Positions 26,853 through 34,295 of a DNA stretch of 40,643 bases are shown here, one piece after another; the stretch's first letter is position 1; every line of letters begins with the position of its first letter. Below the pieces are notes generated by a model that worked only from the letters and a program-made list of their open reading frames with translations, had not been told where the DNA came from and did no database searches. The stretch lies in the NCBI GenBank assembly GCA_005878095.1, contig VBNH01000047.1, forward strand, positions 1 to 40,643. Direction: 5' to 3'. Source of the stretch: Gammaproteobacteria bacterium (GTDB lineage Bacteria > Pseudomonadota > Gammaproteobacteria > Steroidobacterales > Steroidobacteraceae). A program made the position numbers and the translations under genes.

Positions 26853-28949
26853 ATGTCCCGGCACCTTGCCTCGTGGCTGCTGGTGTGCGCGCTCATCGCC
26901 CCCGGCGGCGGCGCACGCGCGGCCGACGGCCGCGGCGCGCGCTTTACGGTGGAAGACCTGGTGCTTCTCAAGCGCATCTCCGACCCGCATCTCTCCCCCG
27001 ACGGCCGCCAGGTCGCCTTCGTGCAGCGCGAGACGGACATGGACGCCAACAAGGGCCGCACCAGCCTATGGCTGCTGGATCTCACGCCCGGCACGGCGCA
27101 GCCACGGCGCCTCACGGACGTCAAGGCAAACGACTCGAGCCCGCGCTGGTCGCCCGACGGCCGCACGCTCTACTTCATGTCGACGCGCTCGGGGAGCTCG
27201 CAGGTGTGGCGCCTGGCGCTCGCCGGGGGCGACGCGCAGCGCGTCACCGACTATCCGCTCGAGGTGGGCGCGTTCAAGGTGTCTGCGCGCGGGGATCTGC
27301 TCGCGCTGTCGATGGAGGTGTTTCCCGACTGCCCGACCCTCGCCTGCACCCGCGAGCGGCTCGACGCCAGGTCCAAGGACAAGGCGACCGGGCGCACCTA
27401 CGAACGGCTCTTCATCCGCCACTGGGACAGCTGGAGCAACGGCACGCGTTCGCATCTGTTCAGCGCGCCGCAGAGTGCGGGCGGCGCTGCGAGCGCGACC
27501 CCGGTCGACGTGTCGAAGGGCTTCGATGCGGACATTCCCGGCAAACCCTTCGGTGGCGATGAGGACTTCGCCTTCAGTCCCGACGGCCGCTCGCTGGTGT
27601 TCTCGGCGCGCATCGCCGGGCACACCGAGCCCTGGTCGACCAACTTCGATCTGTTCCAGACGCCGGTGGACGGCAGCGCGGCGCCGGTGAATCTCACCGC
27701 CGGCAATCCCGCCTGGGATGCCCAGCCGGTGTTCCTCGCCAACGGGGACCTCGCCTGGCTTGCGCAGGAGCGCCCGGGGTTCGAGTCGGACCGCTTTCAC
27801 ATCGTGCTGAAGGACGCACGCACGGGCGCGGTGCGCTCCCTCACCGGCGGCTGGGATCGGACCGTCCAGCGCCTTGGCGCAACGCCCGACGGCAAGGCCC
27901 TGCTGGCCAGCGTCGATGAGCTGGGCCAGGCGCCCTTGTACCGGATCGACCCGAAGAGTGGGGCGCCGGTCAGACTCGTCGCCGGCGGCGCGGTGGCGGA
28001 GTTCAGCGCGGCACGCGGGCGCGTGGTGTTCGCGCGCGCGGACCTGGGCGGTCCGGACGATCTGTACGTGATCGGGCTGCGTGGCGGCCCGGTCAGGCGA
28101 CTCACCGACGTGAACCACGAGTTGCTCGCCGGCCGTCGCACGAGCGACTTCGAGCAGTTCAGCTTCAAGGGCTGGAACGATGAGACCGTGTACGGCTACC
28201 TCGTGAAGCCCTACGGGTTCGAGCCCGGCAGGCGATACCCGATCGCGTTCGTGGTGCACGGCGGTCCGCAGGTGAGCTTCGGGAACCTGTGGACCTACCG
28301 CTGGAACGCGCAGGCCTTCGCCGGCGGCGGCTATGCGGTGGTGATGATCGACTTTCACGGCTCGCCCGGTTACGGCCAGGCGTTCACCGACTCCATCAGC
28401 CGCGACTGGGGCGGCAAACCCCTCATCGATCTGCAGAAGGGACTCGCGGCCGCACTCGAGAAGTATCCGTGGCTCGACGGAGAGCGCGTCTGCGCGCTCG
28501 GCGCCTCCTACGGCGGCTTCATGATGAACTGGATCGAGGGCCACTGGCCGGATCGCTTCCGTTGCATCGTCAATCACGACGGGGTGTTCGAGCAGCGCAT
28601 GATGTATTACGCCACCGAGGAGCTGTGGTTCCCGGAGTGGGAGTTGGGCGGCCCGCAGTATGAGAATCCGCAGGGCTACGAGGCTGCGAACCCCGTCACC
28701 CTCGTGTCGAAGTGGCGCACTCCGATGCTGGTCATCCACGGCGAGCAGGACTTCCGCATCCCCTATCCGCAGGGCATAGGCACCTTCACGGCGCTGCAGC
28801 GGCGCGGCATCGAGAGCAAACTCCTGATCTTCCCGGACGAGAATCACTGGGTGCTGAAACCCGCCAACAGTGTGCTCTGGTACCACACCGTATTGGAGTG
28901 GCTCGACACTCACCTGAAGGACTCACCTCACCAGCCGAGCACTCCGTAG
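26853..28949 (+). CDS. Exported S9-family peptidase (dipeptidyl/acylaminoacyl peptidase type)
   Basis: A 698-residue protein with a cleavable signal peptide (LASWLLVCALIAPGGGARA) and a beta-propeller of WD/PD40-like repeats (about 25-420; several SPDGR motifs). A C-terminal alpha/beta-hydrolase domain follows. The catalytic triad is Ser552 in GASYGGFM, Asp633 in GEQDFRIPY and His665 in ENHWVL. HGGPQVSFGN is the oxyanion loop. Prolyl-oligopeptidase-family enzymes of this build cleave dipeptides or acyl-amino acids from peptide N-termini, here in the periplasm. GAAAGG precedes ATG 26853. The last 20 codons contain the first copy of a degenerate 65-bp repeat that continues after the stop. Confidence 0.9.
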   Translation: MSRHLASWLLVCALIAPGGGARAADGRGARFTVEDLVLLKRISDPHLSPDGRQVAFVQRETDMDANKGRTSLWLLDLTPGTAQPRRLTDVKANDSSPRWSPDGRTLYFMSTRSGSSQVWRLALAGGDAQRVTDYPLEVGAFKVSARGDLLALSMEVFPDCPTLACTRERLDARSKDKATGRTYERLFIRHWDSWSNGTRSHLFSAPQSAGGAASATPVDVSKGFDADIPGKPFGGDEDFAFSPDGRSLVFSARIAGHTEPWSTNFDLFQTPVDGSAAPVNLTAGNPAWDAQPVFLANGDLAWLAQERPGFESDRFHIVLKDARTGAVRSLTGGWDRTVQRLGATPDGKALLASVDELGQAPLYRIDPKSGAPVRLVAGGAVAEFSAARGRVVFARADLGGPDDLYVIGLRGGPVRRLTDVNHELLAGRRTSDFEQFSFKGWNDETVYGYLVKPYGFEPGRRYPIAFVVHGGPQVSFGNLWTYRWNAQAFAGGGYAVVMIDFHGSPGYGQAFTDSISRDWGGKPLIDLQKGLAAALEKYPWLDGERVCALGASYGGFMMNWIEGHWPDRFRCIVNHDGVFEQRMMYYATEELWFPEWELGGPQYENPQGYEAANPVTLVSKWRTPMLVIHGEQDFRIPYPQGIGTFTALQRRGIESKLLIFPDENHWVLKPANSVLWYHTVLEWLDTHLKDSPHQPSTP

Positions 28950-29050
28950 ACGCGGGAGCGCAGGGGCTCGACACGCATCTGAAAAACTGACTGCAGCAGC
29001 CCACGCACTTCGTCGATGCGGGAGCGCAAGGGCTCGACACTCACCTGAAA
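28880..29050. repeat. Three degenerate copies of a 65/66-bp unit spanning the end of the S9 peptidase gene
   Basis: The core GGCTCGACACTCACCTGAA occurs at 28900, as GGCTCGACACGCATCTGAA at 28965, and again exactly at 29031. Copies 2 and 3 share about 37 of 42 bases (28945-28986 with 29011-29052). Copy 1 codes for WLDTHLK at the protein's C-terminus. Copies 2 and 3 lie beyond the stop in another frame, in which both read VDAGAQGLDTHLK. Confidence 0.8.
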
Positions 29051-29081
29051 GCCGATTGCGATCAGGTCCGGTCGGGGGCCG

Positions 29082-29708
29082 CTAGCGGGTCTTGCGAAAT
29101 CGGTAACCGGCGAGCAACAGGGAGTCGGCGGTGAACTCCGCCACCGACTCCCCGGGCGCCGCGCCGCCGGTGTTGTGGCAGAGCTTCGGATCGTAACTGG
29201 CCGTGAACTGCTCGCCGGTCTTCTTCCACGCGAGCTCGCACCCCGGCGCGCTCTGCACGTCCTCGACCACGACGCCGGTGAACAGCTCCGGATGCTCCTG
29301 CCCGTCGCGCCAGCGTAGCGGCTCGGCGAAGGTGTAGACGGTCTCGAGGATGCCGCGCTTCTCGTCGACCTTGAAGCTGAACAGCCGCTCGCTCATGACG
29401 CGGCGCGGATCGTCGGCAGCCATCTCCTGCGCATAGAACACGTGATGCCCGAGGCGCGGCGTGTACACCTTCACGATGATGAGCGCGATGCGGTCGTGCG
29501 GCGGTTGCACGCCGCGCTGCGGGTCGCTGTCGGCCTGGGCGGTGTTGTCGTACCTGCCCGGCAGCCAGCCCAGAAGCTGCGTGAGCTCGCTCTCGCGCAG
29601 CTTGCTCTGGTCGGCACAGGCGCCGAGCAGTCCGAGGACGACCATCGCGGTCGCGGCGGCGGCGCGCGCGGTGGCGTTGGCGGGCGCGGCCGGGGCGCTC
29701 TCAGCCAT
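29082..29708 (-). CDS. CpcT/CpeT-like lipoprotein
   Basis: A 208-residue protein with a hydrophobic N-terminal region ending in the lipobox LLGAC (Cys31), so probably an outer- or inner-membrane lipoprotein. The mature part resembles the CpcT/CpeT fold (a beta-barrel that binds bilins in cyanobacteria). LLGWLPGRYDNTAQAD, HHVFYAQEMAADDPRRVMSERLF, the strand FKVDEKRGILETVYTF and GCELAWKKTGEQFTASY follow in the usual order. There are no phycobiliproteins here, so a different ligand or role is likely. The ATG at 29708 overlaps the ATP-grasp stop by eight bases; an internal ATG at 29645 would start directly at the signal helix. It ends the metallopeptidase-ATP-grasp operon. Confidence 0.7.
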   Translation of the reverse strand: MAESAPAAPANATARAAAATAMVVLGLLGACADQSKLRESELTQLLGWLPGRYDNTAQADSDPQRGVQPPHDRIALIIVKVYTPRLGHHVFYAQEMAADDPRRVMSERLFSFKVDEKRGILETVYTFAEPLRWRDGQEHPELFTGVVVEDVQSAPGCELAWKKTGEQFTASYDPKLCHNTGGAAPGESVAEFTADSLLLAGYRFRKTR

Positions 29709-30735
29709 ACGAGGCCCGCCACTGGGCGCGATACTTCAGCCCGAGGTCCATGAGATGCTCGAGGAGCTCGCCGTAGGGGGTGCCGGCGGCGCGCGCTGAC
29801 TCGGCAAAGTCCTCGGCGGCCTCGAGATTCGGGTTGGCGTTCGCCTCGAGCACGTAAACCTGGCCTTGCGTGGTCACCCTGAAATCCATGCGAGCATAGC
29901 CGGACATGCCGAGCGCCCGGTAGATGCGGCGCGAGAGCCGATCGAGCGCGGTGAGCACCGGCGCTGGCAGGTCGGCGGCCGCATGGGTGGTGATGCCGTA
30001 CTTCGCCTGGTAGCGCTTGTCCCATTTCACCTTGCGCGTGGCGATGGCCGCGAGCGAATCGGGCATGGAGCCGAACACCATCTCCCACACCGGCAGGCGC
30101 GTGAGCCGCTCGTTCCCCATCATGCCGACGTACAGCTCGCGGCCTTCGATGTATTCCTCCACCAGCGCATCGGATTTCACCTGTTCGTGGACGAACTCGA
30201 TGCGTTCCTTCAGCTTCGCGGCGTCCTCAACCACCGATGCCTGGGCGATTCCGAGGGACGCGTCCTCGACCGTGGATTTCACGAACAGCGGAAAGCGCAG
30301 CCTCCGCGGCACGTGAGTGCGCGCGCCGCGGCGGAACACGGCGAACTGCGGGGTGGCGATGCGGTGAAACGCCAGCAGCTGCTTCGACAGCGACTTGTCG
30401 CGCGACAGCAGCAGCCCGCGCGGATTGCAGCCCGTGTACGGCTGGCGCATGAGTTCCAGGAACGCCACCACGTGCTGATCGTAGGTGACGATGCCGTCGA
30501 ATTCCTCCAGCAGGTTGAAAACGACGTCCGGTTGCCAGTCGGCGATCGCGGCACGCAGCTCGGTGAGGCTGTCGAGCACCCCGACGCAGCGCACGTCGTG
30601 CCCGAGTTTACGCAGCGTGGTGCTGACGTCGTACTCGGTGCGCCACTCCTCGATTTCCTTGTCGCTGTGACCTTCGAGACTCTCCGGAGGCACCAGGCTC
30701 GCGTGCACCACGACGAGCGTGCGCAGTGGTCTCAT
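29701..30735 (-). CDS. ATP-grasp ligase related to D-Ala-D-Ala ligase
   Basis: 344 residues with an N-terminal pre-ATP-grasp domain (TLVVVHASLVPPE... and DVVFNLLEEFDG). The ATP-grasp core has QPYTGCNPRGLLLSRDKSL, FPLFVKSTVEDASLGI, ALVEEYIEGRELYVGMMGN and the metal-binding DFRVTTQGQVYVLEANANPN. These match D-Ala-D-Ala ligase in general pattern. The sequence EDASLGI replaces the usual glycine-serine loop of Ddl, and the N-terminal domain differs, so it probably joins another carboxylate and amine. Its ATG overlaps the stop of the upstream metallopeptidase gene (ATGA), and its end overlaps the CpcT-like gene, so the three are translationally coupled. Confidence 0.82.
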   Translation of the reverse strand: MRPLRTLVVVHASLVPPESLEGHSDKEIEEWRTEYDVSTTLRKLGHDVRCVGVLDSLTELRAAIADWQPDVVFNLLEEFDGIVTYDQHVVAFLELMRQPYTGCNPRGLLLSRDKSLSKQLLAFHRIATPQFAVFRRGARTHVPRRLRFPLFVKSTVEDASLGIAQASVVEDAAKLKERIEFVHEQVKSDALVEEYIEGRELYVGMMGNERLTRLPVWEMVFGSMPDSLAAIATRKVKWDKRYQAKYGITTHAAADLPAPVLTALDRLSRRIYRALGMSGYARMDFRVTTQGQVYVLEANANPNLEAAEDFAESARAAGTPYGELLEHLMDLGLKYRAQWRASYG

Positions 30736-31784
30736 AGCGGCAAGTGCGGAGTCTCGCGCTCGGAGTAAAGCCCCGTGAGCCGCTCGAGCATCCAGCGCGA
30801 GTAACGCAGGGCGTCGCGGCGGTTGCCGTACACGTAGAGTTTGAGGCGCTCACTGCGCTCGATGAGCATGCGCAGCACCTGCTCGACGCTGTAGCGCTCG
30901 ATGCGCAGCGCCCGCGCCACGGCCGGGACCAGCGGGCGCAGGTGCGCGCGCAGCAGGGTCGCCGCCCGCGGGGCGTCGCGGCGCGAGCGCTCGGGGCTGA
31001 AGGCGCGGCGCAGCAGCTCATCGGCGAGCCCGCGCCGGATCTGGCGGTTGCGCGCGAGCTTGCGGCGATAGTGCTGCGCCAGGGTGCGGGTGTTGTGCTC
31101 GAGCGGCTCGATGCGCGTGCGGTTGCGTACCGGTGGGCGCACGCCGCGCACGCTCGCCACCAGCTCATCGACCGCCCGCAGCTTGTGCAGCGCCGGCCAG
31201 TCCGCGTAGCTCTTGCGCCAGCCGGATTTCGGCGTCAGCCACACGGCGAACGTCTCGGCAAAGTCCTCGGTTGGATGCGCCTGTGCGTACCACTCGCCCA
31301 GGTGATGCACGTAGCGCCGGCTGTCGGGGCGTGCCCGGTAGCGCGCCGGATACGGGAGCGAGGCGGGTCCGAACACGGCTCGCCAGCGCTTGCGCCGCCG
31401 CAGCCGGTAGGCATTGTCGAGCGCGTGTCCGGCCTCGTGACGCAGGATGCGCAGCAACAGCCGGGTGTTGCCGCCTTCCGCCTCGTGCATGATGCGCCGC
31501 TCGAGCCGCTCCAGGCGCGGATGCGCGAGGTAGAACGGCACCGCGATGCCCGGGACGCCGTCGGGCGAGAACCACTCCTCGGACAACCACACGTGGGGGC
31601 GCAGAGCGATGCCGCGGCGCTCGAGGTCCGCATACAGGCGCCGCACGTGCGCGGCCAGCGGGGAGCGCCGGATGGAAAGCCTCAGATCGCAGAAGCGCTT
31701 GCGCAGCAGCTGCTCATCGGACAGACGCACCCAGGGCCGATCCTTGGCGCGCGCCGCGATTTTCGTCCGGCGTGTCGGGGACAT
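30732..31784 (-). CDS. Putative zinc metallopeptidase (HEAGH motif)
   Basis: 350 residues with the zinc-binding helix LRHEAGHALDNAYRL, HEAGH at 116-120. A downstream TEDFAETFAVWLTP (about 170-183) may give the third ligand. The N-terminus (LSDEQLLRKRFCDLRLSI) and the segment FYLAHPRLERLERRIMHEAEGGN are distinctive and recall bacterial proteins labelled putative zinc-binding metallopeptidase. The C-terminal third is very basic and helical. There is no signal peptide, so the protein is cytoplasmic. It leads a three-gene operon and overlaps the ATP-grasp gene by four bases. An 18-bp inverted repeat lies 27 bases upstream of its ATG and may be an operator. Confidence 0.78.
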   Translation of the reverse strand: MSPTRRTKIAARAKDRPWVRLSDEQLLRKRFCDLRLSIRRSPLAAHVRRLYADLERRGIALRPHVWLSEEWFSPDGVPGIAVPFYLAHPRLERLERRIMHEAEGGNTRLLLRILRHEAGHALDNAYRLRRRKRWRAVFGPASLPYPARYRARPDSRRYVHHLGEWYAQAHPTEDFAETFAVWLTPKSGWRKSYADWPALHKLRAVDELVASVRGVRPPVRNRTRIEPLEHNTRTLAQHYRRKLARNRQIRRGLADELLRRAFSPERSRRDAPRAATLLRAHLRPLVPAVARALRIERYSVEQVLRMLIERSERLKLYVYGNRRDALRYSRWMLERLTGLYSERETPHLPL

Positions 31785-31810
31785 GGCGAAGCGAATGTAC
31801 GAGGAAATAC

Positions 31811-31828
31811 GGGTAAGTGAGCTTACCC
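31811..31828. promoter_or_regulatory. Inverted repeat upstream of the metallopeptidase operon (possible operator)
   Basis: GGGTAAG (31811-31817) and CTTACCC (31822-31828) form a perfect seven-base inverted repeat around TGAG, 27 bases before the metallopeptidase ATG. No T-run follows on the minus strand, so it is not a terminator for the upstream gene. A repressor site is the simplest reading. Confidence 0.4.
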
Positions 31829-31890
31829 AAGCGCTCGCGCGCTGTCTGCCGTGGAGCCCGCAGTTCTCGCGCAGACACAGTCGCCGGCGC

Positions 31891-33351
31891 TCAGCCGCCG
31901 AACTGCAGCATCGCGTGCGCGAGCAGCCGATCCGCGCAGCTCTCGATCAATTGCTTTTTGATCAGGCTGTTGCGCCACAAAGTGGGGATCGCACTTGCAG
32001 TGTAGTGCGCACCCGCAAGCGCCCCGCACGCCGCGGCGACCACATCGGAGTTGCCGCCGAGGTTGGCGGCCGAGAGCACCGCATCGCGAAAATTCCCTGC
32101 GCCGGCAAAGGTCTCCAGCGCCGCGGCGAGCGCGGCCGGCGCGCCGTCGTCCTGGGGGGCGCTGGGTGGGCTCACATGCTGCGCTGCATCGAGTGCGGAC
32201 TGCGCCTGCGCCAGGATCACGGAGCGCGGCTCCCCCGAAAGCGCGGCGTGCAACGCCTGCGCCAGCGCGCGACACGCCGTCAGGACGGCCGGCGCCTGGC
32301 AGGTGGTGCGGGCCGCCTCGGCGGCCCACTCGGCCGCGGCCGCGGGCTGTGCGAAGAAGTACATGGCCACCGGCGCGACGCGCGACAGGGCTTCCGGATC
32401 GAGCGCCTCGGGGTCGTGCGAGCCGGAGAACGGCTGCCGCCGCCACTGTGCGAGCGCCAGCGCGCGGGCCGTGCCGGCGGTGATACCGAGGCATTGTCCG
32501 GTGCAGGACAGATACCCCTCCTGCTGCCAGCGGCGAAAGCGCGCGACCTGATCGCGGCCATCGAAGCCCTCGCACCCGAGCAGGCTCTCGGCGAGACACA
32601 GCGCCATCGCGGTGTCGTCGCTCCAGCCGCCGCGGGGCAGGTCAAAGGGTCCACCGCCGAGCATGTCGCCCACGGGCGTGAATTTTCCCGGCCGGCGGTA
32701 TTGGGTGGCGGCCGCGACCGCATCCCCCACCGCCAGTCCGAGGAGCGCGCCGTGAAAGCGCTCCCGCAAGCCGCGTGCCGCCGACAATATGGCGGGCTCG
32801 AACAGCGGATCCGCGCGCGCTGCGCCCGCTCGCGCCCAGCGCCGCACGTACTCGGTCTGCTCGGGGGTCTCCGGAACGTGCGCCCACAGCTGCGCCCGCT
32901 CGTTTTGCTGCCACAGGCGGTTGAGCTCGTCCAGGGCCGCCTCCCCCGACAGCCCGTTCTCGCCCAGCAGGCAGCCGACCACCGTGCCGGTGCGGCCGAT
33001 CCCCGCGCGGCAGTGCAGGTAGACCACCCGGCCCGAGCGCACGGCGTCGCGCAGGCGATCGAGCAGCTCCCCCATGTGCCCGGGCTGTGCGGGAACGCCG
33101 TGGTCGGGGATGGGCATGCGGAAATAGTCGACGTGCGGCGGGAGGTGTGCGTCGTAGGGTGGGAGCTCATCCGGCTGGGTGAGATCGATGAAACAGCTGA
33201 CGCCCGCTTCCAGCAGGCGCCGCAGGCGCGCCCGGGTCGCCGCCGCGGTGGACCCGCCCGGATGCTCACCGGCAAGCAACTGACCGGGCAGCACCCAGTA
33301 GGAGTTAGGCAGCGGGAGCGCGGCAGGCGCGGCGAGCGGGGAGCCGTCCAT
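31891..33351 (-). CDS. Protein-tyrosine/dual-specificity phosphatase fused to ADP-ribosylglycohydrolase
   Basis: 486 residues in two domains. The N-terminal domain (about 15-172) is a cysteine phosphatase with the P-loop HCRAGIGRT at 113-121 (Cys114, Arg120) and a candidate general acid, Asp83 in PDHG. The C-terminal domain (about 195-486) is a DraG/ARH-type ADP-ribosylglycohydrolase with FHGALLGLAVGDAVAA and the metal motif GWSDDTAMALC at 242-252. The second metal motif reads NLGGNSDVVAA (430-440), with Asn434 and Val437 where the family usually has Asp and Thr. The N-terminal domain could act on a phosphoprotein and the C-terminal one on ADP-ribosylated macromolecules or related N-glycosides. 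It follows ttcA by 11 bases, with a GAGAGAG ribosome-binding site. Confidence 0.88.
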   Translation of the reverse strand: MDGSPLAAPAALPLPNSYWVLPGQLLAGEHPGGSTAAATRARLRRLLEAGVSCFIDLTQPDELPPYDAHLPPHVDYFRMPIPDHGVPAQPGHMGELLDRLRDAVRSGRVVYLHCRAGIGRTGTVVGCLLGENGLSGEAALDELNRLWQQNERAQLWAHVPETPEQTEYVRRWARAGAARADPLFEPAILSAARGLRERFHGALLGLAVGDAVAAATQYRRPGKFTPVGDMLGGGPFDLPRGGWSDDTAMALCLAESLLGCEGFDGRDQVARFRRWQQEGYLSCTGQCLGITAGTARALALAQWRRQPFSGSHDPEALDPEALSRVAPVAMYFFAQPAAAAEWAAEAARTTCQAPAVLTACRALAQALHAALSGEPRSVILAQAQSALDAAQHVSPPSAPQDDGAPAALAAALETFAGAGNFRDAVLSAANLGGNSDVVAAACGALAGAHYTASAIPTLWRNSLIKKQLIESCADRLLAHAMLQFGG

Positions 33352-33362
33352 CCGCGGCTCTC

Positions 33363-34226
33363 TCAGGCAGGGGCCGGGACGGCCAAGGCCGCGAGGGCTT
33401 CCTCATCCTGCGTGGCGGTCGGCCCAACCCGGCGCCCGTCGAGGCTACTGAAGTCGAAGTGCCGGGTGTCGGCCAGATGCTCGGGCTCGACGTTGCGCAG
33501 CGCTGAAAAAATCGACTCGGTGCGACCGGGGAACTCGCGCTCCCAGTCGGCGAGCATTTTCTTCACCGCCACGCGCTGCATATGGTCCTGCGAGCCGCAC
33601 AGCGTGCAGGGGATGAGCGGAAAGGCGCGGCCGCGCGCGTAGCGCTCGATGTCGCGCTCGGCGACGTACGCGAGCGGCCGGATGACCACGTGGCGGCCGT
33701 CGTCGGACAGCAGCTTCGGCGCCATCGCCTTCAGGCGCCCGCCAAAGAACAGGTTGAGGAACAGCGTCTCGACGATGTCATCACGATGGTGCCCGAGCGC
33801 GATCTTGCTGATGCCGTTCTCGGTGGCGAAGCGGTACAGCGCCCCGCGCCGCAGCCGCGAGCACAGGCCGCACAGGGTGCGTCCCGGCGGGACGACGCGC
33901 TTCACGACGCTGTACGTGTCCTGCTCGATGACGTGCCACGGCACGCCCAGGCCCTGCAGGTAGTGCGGCAGGACCTGCGCGGGAAAACCGGGCTGCTTCT
34001 GGTCGAGATTGACGGCGATGAGATCGAAGCGCACCGGGGCGCTGCGCTGGAGCGAGAGGAGCATGTCGAGCAGCGTGTAGGAGTCCTTGCCCCCGGACAT
34101 GCACACCATCACGCGGTCGCGGTCGGCGATCATGCGGTAGTCGGCGATCGCCTTGCCGACCGAGCCGCGCAGCTGCGCCGCCAGGCGCTGCAGGGTGCGG
34201 GAAGGCTTTGCGGCGGCGGGGATCAC
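33363..34226 (-). CDS. ttcA: tRNA 2-thiocytidine biosynthesis protein TtcA
   Basis: A 287-residue TtcA. The PP-loop SGGKDS is at 44-49, CxxC (Cys119, Cys122) in [13 protein letters not shown], and a further cysteine pair in [10 protein letters not shown] (Cys207, Cys210). [21 protein letters not shown] is also characteristic. TtcA uses a [4Fe-4S] cluster and ATP to thiolate cytidine 32 of certain tRNAs. The start is GTG 34226 in this frame. It lies 69 bases after the M32 carboxypeptidase gene and 11 bases before the phosphatase/ADP-ribosylglycohydrolase gene on the same strand, probably sharing a transcript with the latter. Confidence 0.93.
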   Translation of the reverse strand: MIPAAAKPSRTLQRLAAQLRGSVGKAIADYRMIADRDRVMVCMSGGKDSYTLLDMLLSLQRSAPVRFDLIAVNLDQKQPGFPAQVLPHYLQGLGVPWHVIEQDTYSVVKRVVPPGRTLCGLCSRLRRGALYRFATENGISKIALGHHRDDIVETLFLNLFFGGRLKAMAPKLLSDDGRHVVIRPLAYVAERDIERYARGRAFPLIPCTLCGSQDHMQRVAVKKMLADWEREFPGRTESIFSALRNVEPEHLADTRHFDFSSLDGRRVGPTATQDEEALAALAVPAPA

Positions 34227-34295
34227 GGTAGCTGACGGACTCTTCGGGTGCGGCGGCGTATGGGCAGTGCACCGCCATTGAGGCGTGGCCTCGAT

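Noticed and set aside
29082..29708. Phycobilisome biogenesis locus.
   Set aside because: Only the CpcT-like protein is present. No phycobiliprotein, bilin reductase or other lyase gene is nearby, and the neighbours are unrelated.
31811..31828. Inverted repeat as transcription terminator of the phosphatase/ADP-ribosylglycohydrolase gene.
   Set aside because: No T-run follows in the direction of transcription and the stem is only seven pairs.
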